A DNA stretch of 64,000 bases from Mycolicibacterium frederiksbergense. GTDB taxonomy: Bacteria > Actinomycetota > Actinomycetes > Mycobacteriales > Mycobacteriaceae. Positions 53,591 through 62,584 of the stretch are shown piece by piece. The stretch covers positions 248,001-312,000 of the forward strand of contig NZ_JARXVE010000005.1 in assembly GCF_029893345.1 (NCBI RefSeq), given 5' to 3'. The translations under genes were made by a program, and so were the position numbers. Each line of letters opens with the position of its first letter. Position 1 is the first letter of the stretch. Below the pieces are notes generated by a model, which searched no databases, was not told the origin of the DNA, and saw only the letters and a program-made list of their open reading frames with translations.

Positions 53591-55006
53591 CTAATCCAGG
53601 TCGTCGTGTTTCATCAACTGGCGCGCCGCCTCGGTGATCGAACCGGACAACGACGGGTACACCGAGAAGGTCTGGGCCAGCTCATCGACCGGGATCCCAT
53701 TCTGCACGGCCAGCGCGATCGGCAGGATCAGCTCGGAGGCGATCGGCGCCACCACCACACCGCCGATGACCACACCGGTTGCCGGCCGGCAGAAGATCTT
53801 GACGAAACCGTGGCTCAGGCTCGACATCTTGGCCCGCGCGTTGGTGTTGAGCGGCAGCGTCAAGGTGCGAGCCGGTACCGACCCGTCGTCGATGCTGGCC
53901 TGCGGCACCCCCACCGCGGCGATCTCCGGTCGGGTGAACACCGCGGCGGCCACCGTGCGCAGCCGGATCGGGGCCACCGCCTCACCCAGCGCGTGATACA
54001 TCGCGATCCGGCCCTGCATGGCCGCCACCGACGCCAGCGGCAGTAGCCCGGTGCAGTCGCCGGCGGCGTAGATACCCGGTACCGATGTGCGCGACACCCG
54101 GTCGACGGTCAGATAGTTGCCGGGTCCGAGCTCGATCCCGACCCGTTCCAAACCGAGGCCCGTGGTGTTGGGCACCGAGCCGACCGTCATCAGGGCGTGG
54201 CTGCCCGCCACCGTGCGCCCGTCGGTCATGGTGACCAGGACACCGTCATCTTTACGGGTCACCGAGTCGGCCCGGGCGTTCTTGACCAGGGTGACGCCGC
54301 GTTCGGCGAACACGTGCTCCAGCACTGCGGCGGCGTCGGAATCCTCGTGCGGCAGGATCTGGTCGCGGCTGGCCACGACGGTCACCTGCACGCCGAGTTC
54401 GGTGTAGGCGTTGACGAACTCGGCGCCGGTGACACCCGAGCCCACCACGATGAGGTGCTCGGGCAACGTTTCGAGGTCGTAGAGCTGACGCCAGTTGAGG
54501 ATGCGTTCCCCGTCGGGCGCGGCGTTGGGCAGCACCCGTGGACTGGCGCCGGTGGCGATCAGCACCACATCGGCGGTGAGCTGGGTGACCTGCCCGTCGA
54601 GGCCGGTGACCTTGATCCGGTGCTGGGCCATGCCCGGGATGTCGTCGATCAGCTCGCCGCGGCCGGCGATCAGGTCGACGCCCTCATTGCGCAGCCGCTC
54701 GGCGATGTCGCTGGACTGCGCGGTGGCGAGGTTTTTCACCCGCTCGTTGATCTGCGGCAGCGAGATCTTCGCCTGGGCCAGGTCCAGCGAATACCCCAGG
54801 TTGGGTGCGCGACGCAGCTCGGTGCGCACCCCGGTCGAGGCGATGAATGTCTTGGACGGCACACAGTCCCACAGCACGCATGCGCCACCGATGCCGTCAC
54901 AGTCGACGATGGTGACGTGTGCATGCTCCGGGCCGCGGGCCGTTGCGACCAGAGCCGCCTCGTAGCCGGCAGGTCCGCCACCAAGGATCACGATGCGGGT
55001 AGCCAC
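53591..55006 (-). CDS. lpdA: LpdA flavoprotein disulfide reductase-like (quinone reductase)
   Basis: A 471-residue pyridine nucleotide-disulfide reductase. FAD loop G-G-G-P-A-G-Y-E-A-A; redox segment G-G-A-C43-V-L-W-D-C48-V-P-S-K; NAD loop V-V-G-S-G-V-T-G-A-E-F; central G-I-Y-A-A-G-D-C-T-G. The C-terminal His-Glu pair of lipoamide dehydrogenases is not seen. The M. tuberculosis protein, as I recall, lacks the first redox cysteine and works as a quinone reductase; here both cysteines are present. Confidence 0.92.
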   Translation of the reverse strand: MATRIVILGGGPAGYEAALVATARGPEHAHVTIVDCDGIGGACVLWDCVPSKTFIASTGVRTELRRAPNLGYSLDLAQAKISLPQINERVKNLATAQSSDIAERLRNEGVDLIAGRGELIDDIPGMAQHRIKVTGLDGQVTQLTADVVLIATGASPRVLPNAAPDGERILNWRQLYDLETLPEHLIVVGSGVTGAEFVNAYTELGVQVTVVASRDQILPHEDSDAAAVLEHVFAERGVTLVKNARADSVTRKDDGVLVTMTDGRTVAGSHALMTVGSVPNTTGLGLERVGIELGPGNYLTVDRVSRTSVPGIYAAGDCTGLLPLASVAAMQGRIAMYHALGEAVAPIRLRTVAAAVFTRPEIAAVGVPQASIDDGSVPARTLTLPLNTNARAKMSSLSHGFVKIFCRPATGVVIGGVVVAPIASELILPIALAVQNGIPVDELAQTFSVYPSLSGSITEAARQLMKHDDLD

Positions 55007-55047
55007 TGCACCAACCTAACGAACTTCGCCGATTAAGCTGTCGTACC

Positions 55048-55515
55048 GTGCCGCTCTACGCCGCGTATGGATCCAATATGCACCCGGAGCAAATGCTCGA
55101 GCGGGCTCCGCATTCGCCGATGGCGGGTACCGGCTGGCTGCACGGCTGGCGCTTGACGTTCGGCGGGGAGGACATCGGCTGGGAGGGCGCGCTGGCCACC
55201 GTCGTCGAGGACCCGCTGTCGAAGGTGTTCGTCGTGCTGTACGACGTGACGTCGGCCGATGAGCAGAGCCTGGACCACTGGGAGGGATCCGAGCTCGGGT
55301 TCCACAAGAAGATCCGCTGCCGCGTCGATCGGGTTTCGTCGGACACCAGTACCGATCCGGTGCTGGCCTGGCTGTATGTGGTCGACGCCTGGGAGGGTGG
55401 TCTGCCGTCGGCGCGCTACATCGGCGTGATGGCCGACGCCGCCGAGATCGCCGGGGCGCCGTCGGAGTATGTGCATGATCTGCGCACCCGCCCCGCCCGC
55501 AACATCGGCCCCTAG
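55048..55515 (+). CDS. gamma-glutamylcyclotransferase-like protein
   Basis: A 155-residue protein with the N-terminal Y-A-A-Y-G-S-N-M-H-P signature and the catalytic-type glutamate in D-H-W-E-G-S-E. The fold acts on gamma-glutamyl peptides; in mycobacteria this single-copy gene (Rv3304 type) is uncharacterised. GTG start, divergent from lpdA. Confidence 0.87.
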   Translation: MPLYAAYGSNMHPEQMLERAPHSPMAGTGWLHGWRLTFGGEDIGWEGALATVVEDPLSKVFVVLYDVTSADEQSLDHWEGSELGFHKKIRCRVDRVSSDTSTDPVLAWLYVVDAWEGGLPSARYIGVMADAAEIAGAPSEYVHDLRTRPARNIGP

Positions 55516-55523
55516 CCTTTTCT

Positions 55524-55589
55524 CCGCGAGCGTGCGCGTCTGCGCCGCGACACGCCGCATTTCATCGGCATTCATGCACGCTCACGCGG
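55524..55589 (+). repeat. 66-bp palindromic repeat, left copy flanking DUF559 gene 2
   Basis: Begins CCGCGAGCGTGCG and ends GCACGCTCACGCGG, so its ends are inverted. It holds the TGA of the nuclease gene (55582-55584). It matches the inverse of 56557-56621 with runs of 13 and 17 identical bases (the latter CGACACGCCGCATTTCA). Confidence 0.8.
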
Positions 55590-56469
55590 CCTGAGCGCGA
55601 CACAACTGCGCACTGATGCGCGCCACCATCTCGCCTTGCCGGTACCGCACGTCCTCGAACACGATCGCGATGACGACCCAGCCGACATCCATCAACGCGG
55701 CGGTGCGCCGGCGGTCATTGCGCAATGCGTCGGGATTACCGTGCCAATCGACACCGTCGTACTCGACCGCGACCCGCTGCCCGGGCCAGGCGAAGTCGAG
55801 ACGCCTGAGCTCACCGTTGCCGTCTATGACCTCGAATTGCAGCTCGGGAACCGGTAAACCACCGTCAAGCATGACCAGCCGCGCCTCGCTCTCCATCGGG
55901 GATTCCGCCCGCCCATCGGCCAGCGGGATGAGGTTGCGGACGGCCACGATGCCGCGCCGCCCGGCCTGCTCGAGAGCCGACCGCCAGAGATCGGCACGCG
56001 TGCAGGTGCCGCTGCGCAGCGCTGCGTCCAGAGTCGCCAATGCCCGAGGCCGACGCAGTGATCGGGCTACCTCCACCGCCGTCCATGCCGGCGCCGTGAC
56101 ATATCTTCCGGCGACGAATGTCAGCGGTGCGCCGTCGCGCCGATGCACCACCAACCCGTCGGCGGATCGCAGCTGACCGCCGGGCGGATTAAGCACGTGC
56201 AGGTCGGGTGGCTCCTCGGTGTCGAACCCGTGCGCTGCCGCGGCACTGCCCAGGCACAGCGGGACCTTCTTGCCACACGAGAAATCCAAACCGCGCAGGC
56301 GCAGCTCGTCGGTCACCTCACCCACGGTATAGATTCCATGCCAGATCCGTTCCAGCACACCGGAATCGACTGCGCTGTCGAACGCATGGCGAGTGATGCA
56401 CGCGAGGATCTGGCCACTACTGGCGACACCGTTCTGCTCATCGAACAATCGCATTAGTTGAGCGTCCAT
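55582..56469 (-). CDS. DUF559 / Vsr-like endonuclease-domain protein (copy 2)
   Basis: A 295-residue protein. The N terminus (L-F-D-E-Q-N-G-V-A-S-S-G-Q-I) resembles the AbiEi-type winged helix of type IV toxin-antitoxin antitoxins. The C-terminal nuclease-like domain shares with copy 1 the blocks E-S-P-x-E, R-R-x-D, V-E-Y-D-G-x-x-H, L-x5-G-W-x-V and E-D. No dedicated partner gene is adjacent. The start at 56469 is chosen because earlier ones run toward the flanking repeat. The gene lies between two inverted 65-66-bp repeats, like a small cassette. Confidence 0.75.
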   Translation of the reverse strand: MDAQLMRLFDEQNGVASSGQILACITRHAFDSAVDSGVLERIWHGIYTVGEVTDELRLRGLDFSCGKKVPLCLGSAAAAHGFDTEEPPDLHVLNPPGGQLRSADGLVVHRRDGAPLTFVAGRYVTAPAWTAVEVARSLRRPRALATLDAALRSGTCTRADLWRSALEQAGRRGIVAVRNLIPLADGRAESPMESEARLVMLDGGLPVPELQFEVIDGNGELRRLDFAWPGQRVAVEYDGVDWHGNPDALRNDRRRTAALMDVGWVVIAIVFEDVRYRQGEMVARISAQLCRAQAA

Positions 56470-56556
56470 GCCGACGATCGTCGTTCGCGCGCAACAGCTT
56501 CGGAAGATGGCTTGTGCGGTTCTGTGGATGAACGGCGCCTTGTGCACAACCGCTGA

Positions 56557-56621
56557 CGACGAGCGTGCGCATAATGCTGGTGAAATGCGGCGTGTCGGGC
56601 GGCAGACACGCACGCTCGCGG
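56557..56621 (-). repeat. 65-bp palindromic repeat, right copy flanking DUF559 gene 2
   Basis: Inverse orientation relative to the copy at 55524-55589, about 85 percent identical. It lies 88 bases upstream of the nuclease start. Confidence 0.8.
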
Positions 56622-56644
56622 TGTGAACTAGCGGTGTGAATTAG
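56619..56644. repeat. 13-bp tandem duplication at the repeat/amiA1 junction
   Basis: CGGTGTGAACTAG (56619-56631) is followed at once by CGGTGTGAATTAG (56632-56644). The second copy holds the amiA1 stop codon and the first abuts the palindromic repeat. Confidence 0.75.
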
Positions 56645-57810
56645 CAGGCAGATCTGGCGATGATGTTGACCATGGTGCGCACGCCGATGCCCAGCGCCCG
56701 CTCGTCAATATCGAACGTGGGCTGATGCAGATCCAGCTGCGGGCCGACCCCGCTCCACACGCCGAGCCGCCCCATCGCACCCGGAACCTCTTCCAGGTAC
56801 CAGGAGAAGTCCTCGCCGCCACCGGACTGATGAGTGTCGGCCAGCACATCGGAGCCGATGGCCTCGATCGCGTGGGTGAGGATGCGGGTAGACACCTCTT
56901 CGTTGACCACCGGCGGCACCCCGCGCCGGTAGTTGAGGCTGTGCGCGATGTTCAGCGGCGCCAGCAGGGCGGTAACCGTTTCCTCGACAATCGATTCCAG
57001 CGTCAGCCAGGTATCCCGGCTGGCGGTGCGGATCGTCCCGGCCAACGTGCCGATCTGCGGGATGGCATTGGCGGCCACACCGGCGTTGACCGCGCCCCAC
57101 ACCATGACGGTGTCGTGGCGCGGATCGATGCGACGCGACAGCACGGCGGGCAACCCGGTGATCAGGGTGCCCAACCCGAACACCAGGTCACCGGTGAGGT
57201 GCGGCCGGGAGGTATGCCCGCCCGGCGAATGCAAGGTGATCTCGATGGAATCCGCCGCCGAGGTGATCGGTCCGGGCTTGGTGGCCACCCGCCCGACCGC
57301 CAGCCGCGGATCGCAGTGCAGCGCGAAGATCCGGGTCACACCGTTCAGCACCCCGGCATTGATCGCATCGATCGCGCCGCCGGGCATCAGCTCCTCGGCC
57401 GCCTGGAACAACAGTCGCACCCCGACCGGCAGCTCCGGCACCGACGCGAGTGCCATCGCCGTACCCAACAGCACCGCGGTGTGCGCGTCATGACCGCAGG
57501 CGTGGGCGACATTGGGCACCGTCGAGGCAAAGGAGGTGCCGGTGCGGTCGGCCATCGGCAGGGCGTCCATATCGGCGCGCAGCGCGATGCGCGGACCTTC
57601 TTCCGGCCCGAAGTCACAGGTCAATCCGGTACCGCCGGGCAACACCTTCGGGTTCAGGCCGGCCTCGGCCAGACGCTCGGCGACGAACTGCGTGGTGGCG
57701 AACTCCTGACGCCCGAGTTCGGGATGGGCATGGATGTGCCTGCGCCACCCGACGAGCTCGTCGTAGTTGGCCGACAACCACCGCGCTGCGGCGTGCGACA
57801 ACACGCTCAC
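56641..57810 (-). CDS. amiA1: M20-family amidohydrolase AmiA1
   Basis: A 389-residue M20 metallopeptidase/amidohydrolase. H-I-H-A-H-P-E-L-G, A-D-M-D-A-L-P-M, C-G-H-D-A-H-T-A and E-E-L-M-P-G-G hold the metal ligands, and G-G-G-E-D-F-S-W is the last metal site. Related enzymes hydrolyse N-acyl amino acids or hippurate; the substrate is unknown. Coupled to amiB1 by a four-base overlap. Confidence 0.9.
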   Translation of the reverse strand: MSVLSHAAARWLSANYDELVGWRRHIHAHPELGRQEFATTQFVAERLAEAGLNPKVLPGGTGLTCDFGPEEGPRIALRADMDALPMADRTGTSFASTVPNVAHACGHDAHTAVLLGTAMALASVPELPVGVRLLFQAAEELMPGGAIDAINAGVLNGVTRIFALHCDPRLAVGRVATKPGPITSAADSIEITLHSPGGHTSRPHLTGDLVFGLGTLITGLPAVLSRRIDPRHDTVMVWGAVNAGVAANAIPQIGTLAGTIRTASRDTWLTLESIVEETVTALLAPLNIAHSLNYRRGVPPVVNEEVSTRILTHAIEAIGSDVLADTHQSGGGEDFSWYLEEVPGAMGRLGVWSGVGPQLDLHQPTFDIDERALGIGVRTMVNIIARSAC

Positions 57811-58991
57811 GACGCCCGCCTCCTCTGCTGGGTGTCCAGCACCCGGTCGCGCTCCGCCGGGGTCTCGGCCAGCTGAACTACGGTGCGGGCCAACATGATT
57901 GCGCCCTCCACCACGGCCTTGTCGGCGCTCGGCCCGGCGGCCGCGACGGTGAACGCGGGCTGGTGAATCGCCGCCCCGCCCGAGTCGATCCCGATCACCG
58001 GGTGAATTCCGGGCATCACCTGGCTGATGTTGCCCATGTCGGTGCTTCCCAGCGGCACGCTCGCCTCCACGTTCTCCGGCAGTGGGTTACGGCCCAGGCG
58101 CACCATCTCGGCACGGATCACCTCCGAAAGCCACCGATCGGGCCGCAGCTCGGCGTAGGCCGGGGAGATCTCGGAGACCAGATGTTCACAGCCCGTCGCC
58201 AACGCCCCGGCGGCAAAACAGCCGGCCATCCGGTCTTCCAGCTCGCGCAGTGCCGGCATATCGGCGGCCCGCATGGTGTAGCGCATCTCGGCCCGGCCGG
58301 GGATGACGTTGGCGGCCTCGCCGCCGTGGGTGACGATGCCATGCACCATCTGCCCCGGCATCAGTTGCTGACGCAGCAGGCCGATGGCCACCTGCGCAAT
58401 CGTGACCGCATCGGCGGCATTCACGCCGAGGTACGGGGCCACCGCCGCATGCGATTCGCGGCCGGTGTAGCCGACGGTCACCTCGGACAGCGCCAGCGAG
58501 CGGGCCGCGGCGATATCCACCGGCCCGGGATGCAGCATCACCGTGGCGGCAATGTCGTCGAACACTCCGGCGTTGAGCAGCAACACTTTTCCGCCGCCCA
58601 GCTCCTCGGCCGGGGTGCCGACGAGCACCACGGTCAGGTCCAGTTCGTCGGCCACGTCGGCCAGCGCCAATGCGGTACCGACCGCCGATGCCGCGATGAT
58701 GTTGTGCCCGCACGCATGTCCGATCTCGGGCAGCGCGTCGTACTCCGCGCAGACCCCGACGACCAGCGGACCGCTGCCGTAGGACGCCCGAAACGCGGTG
58801 TCCAGACCGCCGGGCGCCGTGCTGATATCGAACCCGTACTCGGCCACCAGCGCCTGCGTCTTGGCGCAGCTGCGATGCTCGGCGAAGGCCAGCTCCGGTT
58901 CGGCGTGAATCGAATGCGAAAGCTCGATGAGGTCGCCACGACGCCGGTTGATGGCGTCCTCGACGCTCAGCGACGCGGTGGCGGAAGGCAT
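57807..58991 (-). CDS. amiB1: M20-family amidohydrolase AmiB1
   Basis: A 394-residue M20 amidohydrolase, paralogue of AmiA1. H-S-I-H-A-E-P-E-L-A-F replaces the first His-Pro block, E-Y-D-A-L-P-E-I and C-G-H-N-I-I hold metal ligands, and G-T-P-A-E-E-L-G-G the catalytic glutamate. It resembles p-aminobenzoyl-glutamate hydrolase subunit B. A paired AmiA1/AmiB1 enzyme, as in AbgA/AbgB, is possible. Confidence 0.9.
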   Translation of the reverse strand: MPSATASLSVEDAINRRRGDLIELSHSIHAEPELAFAEHRSCAKTQALVAEYGFDISTAPGGLDTAFRASYGSGPLVVGVCAEYDALPEIGHACGHNIIAASAVGTALALADVADELDLTVVLVGTPAEELGGGKVLLLNAGVFDDIAATVMLHPGPVDIAAARSLALSEVTVGYTGRESHAAVAPYLGVNAADAVTIAQVAIGLLRQQLMPGQMVHGIVTHGGEAANVIPGRAEMRYTMRAADMPALRELEDRMAGCFAAGALATGCEHLVSEISPAYAELRPDRWLSEVIRAEMVRLGRNPLPENVEASVPLGSTDMGNISQVMPGIHPVIGIDSGGAAIHQPAFTVAAAGPSADKAVVEGAIMLARTVVQLAETPAERDRVLDTQQRRRAS

Positions 58992-59038
58992 TCTCGCAGT
59001 ATCTCACTGCTGGTTTTTGCCGGTTAAGCTCGCCTATC

Positions 59039-59830
59039 GTGACCGATCCCGAGGCATCCAGGCAGGCAGCCAATACCATCGCTGAACGCACCGGCGTCGA
59101 GCGCCACGACGTCGCGGTCGTGCTCGGCTCGGGTTGGGCGCCCGCGGTCGCCGAGCTCGGTGACCCGGTCGCGGTGGTGCCGATGGCCGAGGTTCCGGGC
59201 TTCACTCCGCCGAGCGCTGCCGGGCACGGCGGGCAGGTGCACTCGGTGTGCATCGGCGCCCATCGGGTGCTGGTGCTGGCCGGGCGCATCCATCCCTACG
59301 AGGGCCATGACCTGCAGCATGTGGTGCATCCGGTGCGAACCGCGGCGGCCACCGGCGTGTCCACCGTGGTGCTCACCAATGCCGCCGGCGGCCTGTGCGC
59401 TGAGTACCAGGTCGGACAGCCGGTGCTGATCAGCGATCACCTCAACCTCACCGGGCGTTCCCCGCTGGTCGGGGCGCAGTTCGTGGACCTGGTCGACGCC
59501 TACTCGCCCCGCCTGCGGGCGCTGGCCCTCGAAATCGACCCGTCGCTGGCCGAAGGGGTCTATGCCGGGCTGCCCGGCCCGCACTACGAGACGCCCGCCG
59601 AGATCCGGATGCTGCGGACCCTGGGTGCCGACCTGGTCGGCATGTCGACGGTGCACGAGACGATCGCCGCCAGGGCGGCCGGCCTGCAGGTACTCGGCGT
59701 TTCGCTGGTGACCAACCTGGCCGCGGGGATGACGGGCCAACCGCTCAGCCACGCCGAGGTGCTCGAGGCCGGTCGTCAGTCCGCGGCCCGGATGGGCTCC
59801 CTGCTGGCGTCGGTCATCGCGCGGCTCTGA
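59039..59830 (+). CDS. deoD: purine nucleoside phosphorylase
   Basis: A 263-residue trimeric-type purine nucleoside phosphorylase. V-L-G-S-G-W-A-P binds phosphate, G-H-G-G-Q-V-H-S follows, then L-T-N-A-A-G-G-L and the base-binding region Y-E-T-P-A-E-I-R-M, M-S-T-V-H-E and V-T-N-L-A-A-G. It splits inosine and guanosine for salvage. GTG start, divergent from amiB1, upstream of pmmB. Confidence 0.95.
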   Translation: MTDPEASRQAANTIAERTGVERHDVAVVLGSGWAPAVAELGDPVAVVPMAEVPGFTPPSAAGHGGQVHSVCIGAHRVLVLAGRIHPYEGHDLQHVVHPVRTAAATGVSTVVLTNAAGGLCAEYQVGQPVLISDHLNLTGRSPLVGAQFVDLVDAYSPRLRALALEIDPSLAEGVYAGLPGPHYETPAEIRMLRTLGADLVGMSTVHETIAARAAGLQVLGVSLVTNLAAGMTGQPLSHAEVLEAGRQSAARMGSLLASVIARL

Positions 59831-59908
59831 CCCGGTCACCCGACGCGTGTGGCACCGGTCCTGCCCAAGCTGACGTGCTCCGACGCCGGTACGGGGCACA
59901 CTTGCCAC

Positions 59909-61525
59909 ATGACCTCGATCGCGACCGCAGCCGCCGATTGGATCGCTCATGACCCCGACCCGCGGACGGCGGCCGAACTCGCCGCCTGCAGCCCCGAGGA
60001 GCTGGATCGCCGATTCGCCCATCCGCTGACCTTTGGCACCGCCGGGTTGCGCGGGCCGCTGCGGGGCGGGCCCGACGCGATGAATCTTGCCGTCGTCATC
60101 CGGACCACCTGGGCGCTTGCCCAGGTCCTCAAGGACCGAGGCCTGGGCGGGAGGCACGTGGTGGTGGGCCGCGACGCACGCCACCGCTCCGACGAGTTCG
60201 CCCTGGCCGCCGCCGAAGTTCTTGCCGCCGAGGGTTTCGACGTGCTGCTGATGTTGGCCACCGTCCCGACGCCGGTGGTCGCCTACATCGTGCGGCACCT
60301 GCCCGCCGCGGCCGGAATCCAGATCACCGCGTCACACAACCCGCCGACGGATAACGGCTACAAGGTGTTTCTCGACGGCGGCATGCAGATCATCTCCCCG
60401 GCCGACCGCGAGATCGAGGCCGCGGTGGCCCGGGCCCCGCACGCCGACCAGATCCCCAGGGCCGCAGTGGAAACCGGGGGCCTGAAGCAGATCCATCACT
60501 ACACCGACCGGGCCGCCCGGGTACGCCGCAGTGCCGGTTCGGTGCGGGTGGCGCTGACCCCGCTGCATGGGGTCGGCGGCGAATACGCCCTGGACGCACT
60601 GGCCCTGGCCGGATTCGACGATGTGCACGTGGTCGAGGAACAGTTCGCGCCCGATCCGAACTTTCCCACCGTCAGCTTCCCCAACCCCGAGGAGCCCGGC
60701 GCGGTCGACGCGCTGCTGGCCTTGGCCGACGACGTCGATGCCGAGATCGCGATTGCCCTGGATCCCGACGCCGACCGGTGCGCCATCGGGGTTCCTGCCC
60801 CAGACGGCTGGCGCATGCTCACCGGCGACGAAACCGGTTGGCTGCTGGGCGATTACATTCTGTCCCAGCTGGAACCGGGACCGGTCAGCGAAGCCGCACT
60901 GGTGGCCAGCACCGTGGTGTCCTCGCGGATGCTGGCCGCGATAGCGGCGGCGCACGGCGCCCAGCACGCCGAAACCCTCACCGGATTCAAGTGGTTGGCC
61001 CGCGCGCAGCGGCCCGGCAACACCCTGGTCTACGCATACGAAGAGGCGATCGGACACTGCGTCGACCCGGCCGCGGTGCGCGACAAGGACGGCATCACCG
61101 CCGCGATCCTGGCCTGCGATCTGGTGGCCGCACTGCGCGATCAGGGCCGCACCCCGCTGGATGCCCTGGACGATCTGGCCAAGGCGCACGGCGTGCATGT
61201 GACAGGCGCGGTCACCCGACACGTCGACGACGCCGACGCGGCAATGGCCCGGTTACGTTCGGCTCCGCCGAGCGAGCTGGCCGGCTTCGCCGTCAGCGTG
61301 CAGGACCTGCAACAGCGACACGGGCAGCAGCGCACCGATGCCCTGATCTTCACCGGCGGCGATGCCGGCACCTCGATCCGGGTAGTGGTGCGCCCATCCG
61401 GAACCGAACCGAAACTCAAGTCCTACACCGAAGTTCGTTGTACACCGACCGACGATCTGCACACCGCGAGGGCGCACGCCCAGAAGCTGAGTCAGGAACT
61501 CGCCGACGCCGCCGCGGGCTGGTAG
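59909..61525 (+). CDS. pmmB: phosphomannomutase/phosphoglucomutase PmmB
   Basis: A 538-residue alpha-D-phosphohexomutase. T-A-S-H-N-P-P-T-D-N-G-Y-K carries the phosphoserine, D-P-D-A-D-R-C-A the metal loop, G-D-E-T-G-W the sugar loop and R-P-S-G-T-E-P-K the phosphate-binding loop. Likely converts ribose- or hexose-1-phosphates, fitting its place after deoD. The ATG at 59909 is preferred over an earlier frame from 59849 that has a cysteine/histidine-rich, unconserved start. Confidence 0.94.
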   Translation: MTSIATAAADWIAHDPDPRTAAELAACSPEELDRRFAHPLTFGTAGLRGPLRGGPDAMNLAVVIRTTWALAQVLKDRGLGGRHVVVGRDARHRSDEFALAAAEVLAAEGFDVLLMLATVPTPVVAYIVRHLPAAAGIQITASHNPPTDNGYKVFLDGGMQIISPADREIEAAVARAPHADQIPRAAVETGGLKQIHHYTDRAARVRRSAGSVRVALTPLHGVGGEYALDALALAGFDDVHVVEEQFAPDPNFPTVSFPNPEEPGAVDALLALADDVDAEIAIALDPDADRCAIGVPAPDGWRMLTGDETGWLLGDYILSQLEPGPVSEAALVASTVVSSRMLAAIAAAHGAQHAETLTGFKWLARAQRPGNTLVYAYEEAIGHCVDPAAVRDKDGITAAILACDLVAALRDQGRTPLDALDDLAKAHGVHVTGAVTRHVDDADAAMARLRSAPPSELAGFAVSVQDLQQRHGQQRTDALIFTGGDAGTSIRVVVRPSGTEPKLKSYTEVRCTPTDDLHTARAHAQKLSQELADAAAGW

Positions 61526-61529
61526 CGCC

Positions 61530-62153
61530 TTATCGCGGACCGAATTGACGATCCCCGGCGTCACCGAGACCCGGGACGATGTAGGCGATCTCGTTGAGGC
61601 CCTCGTCGATGGTCGCGGTGAACAGCCGGATGCCGGGGGCCTCCTTTTCCAGCCTCGCGATCCCCTGCGGTGCACACACCACGCACACCGCGGTGATGTC
61701 GTCGGCATTGCGCTCACGCAGCAGACCGATGGTGTGGGCCATCGACCCGCCGGTCGCCAGCATGGGGTCCAGCACGAATACCGACCGCGAGCTCAGGTCG
61801 CTGGGCAGCGATGCCAGGTACGGCGTCGGCTGAAGCGTCGTCTCATCGCGGGCGATGCCGACGAAGCCCACCTGCGCCTCCGGAATCAGGGCATGCGCCT
61901 GATCGACCATCCCCAGCCCCGCGCGCAACACCGGGACCAGCAGCGGCGGATTGGCCAACCGTGAACCGGTGGTCTCGGTCACCGGGGTGCGCACCGGGAT
62001 CTGCTCGGAGGGCGCGTCGCGGGTGGCCTCGTACACCAGCATCAGGGTGAGGTCGCGCAACGCCGCCCGGAACCCGGCGTTGTCGGTCCGCTCATCACGC
62101 AGGGTGGTCAGCCGCGCAGCAGCCAGAGGGTGATCGACGACGCGTACATCCAT
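61530..62153 (-). CDS. upp: uracil phosphoribosyltransferase
   Basis: A 207-residue UPRTase: V-P-V-L-R-A-G-L-G-M, the PRPP loop L-D-P-M-L-A-T-G-G-S-M and the C-terminal uracil loop Y-I-V-P-G-L-G-D-A-G-D-R. It converts uracil plus PRPP to UMP. Convergent with pmmB, four bases between the stops. Confidence 0.96.
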   Translation of the reverse strand: MDVRVVDHPLAAARLTTLRDERTDNAGFRAALRDLTLMLVYEATRDAPSEQIPVRTPVTETTGSRLANPPLLVPVLRAGLGMVDQAHALIPEAQVGFVGIARDETTLQPTPYLASLPSDLSSRSVFVLDPMLATGGSMAHTIGLLRERNADDITAVCVVCAPQGIARLEKEAPGIRLFTATIDEGLNEIAYIVPGLGDAGDRQFGPR

Positions 62154-62261
62154 GGGCAGACTTTAACCGTCGGCGCCGCGTCCTCCGCGGGTGCTGCGGG
62201 CACATCCCGGGCACGTCACGAACCGGTGGAACCGAACGGGGTCGGCGGGCGTCCTAACCAC

Positions 62262-62582
62262 ATGCCCGCCGACACCCTGCGCTCGCACACCCTGCACGCT
62301 GACACCGACTCCATCGGTGCCCTGGGCGATGCCCTCGCCACACACGCTGCCGATCTCACCGCCGTGGCCGCCGCCCTGCGGTCGGTGCCGTCGCCGGCGG
62401 CTGCTCTCGGCCCGATCGGGGCACGCTTCCTCGTCGCGTTCACCGAGGCCGTCGCCGGCCACAGCGAGGCGGTCGCCGCCCTGGGCGCCCGCACCGGCGT
62501 GGGCGCTGTCGGCGCCGGGGACACCGTTGCCCGCTACGACATGGCGGGTCAGCGGGCCGCGCAGCTGTTGCCGCGGGTGTAG
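62262..62582 (+). CDS. EspC/DUF2580-like small type-VII-secretion-associated protein
   Basis: A 106-residue helical alanine-rich protein with H-A-A-D-L-T-A-V-A-A-A-L and G-A-R-F-L-V-A-F-T-E-A-V, the helical-hairpin pattern of EspC-type ESX substrates. It ends two bases before the NlpC/P60 gene, so the two are probably co-translated and may be co-secreted. No clear C-terminal Y-x3-D/E motif is visible. Confidence 0.65.
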   Translation: MPADTLRSHTLHADTDSIGALGDALATHAADLTAVAAALRSVPSPAAALGPIGARFLVAFTEAVAGHSEAVAALGARTGVGAVGAGDTVARYDMAGQRAAQLLPRV

Positions 62583-62584
62583 CC

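Noticed and set aside
55524..56621. CRISPR-like or insertion-sequence interpretation of the repeats
   Set aside because: There are only two copies in inverse orientation with one gene between and no transposase or spacer pattern.
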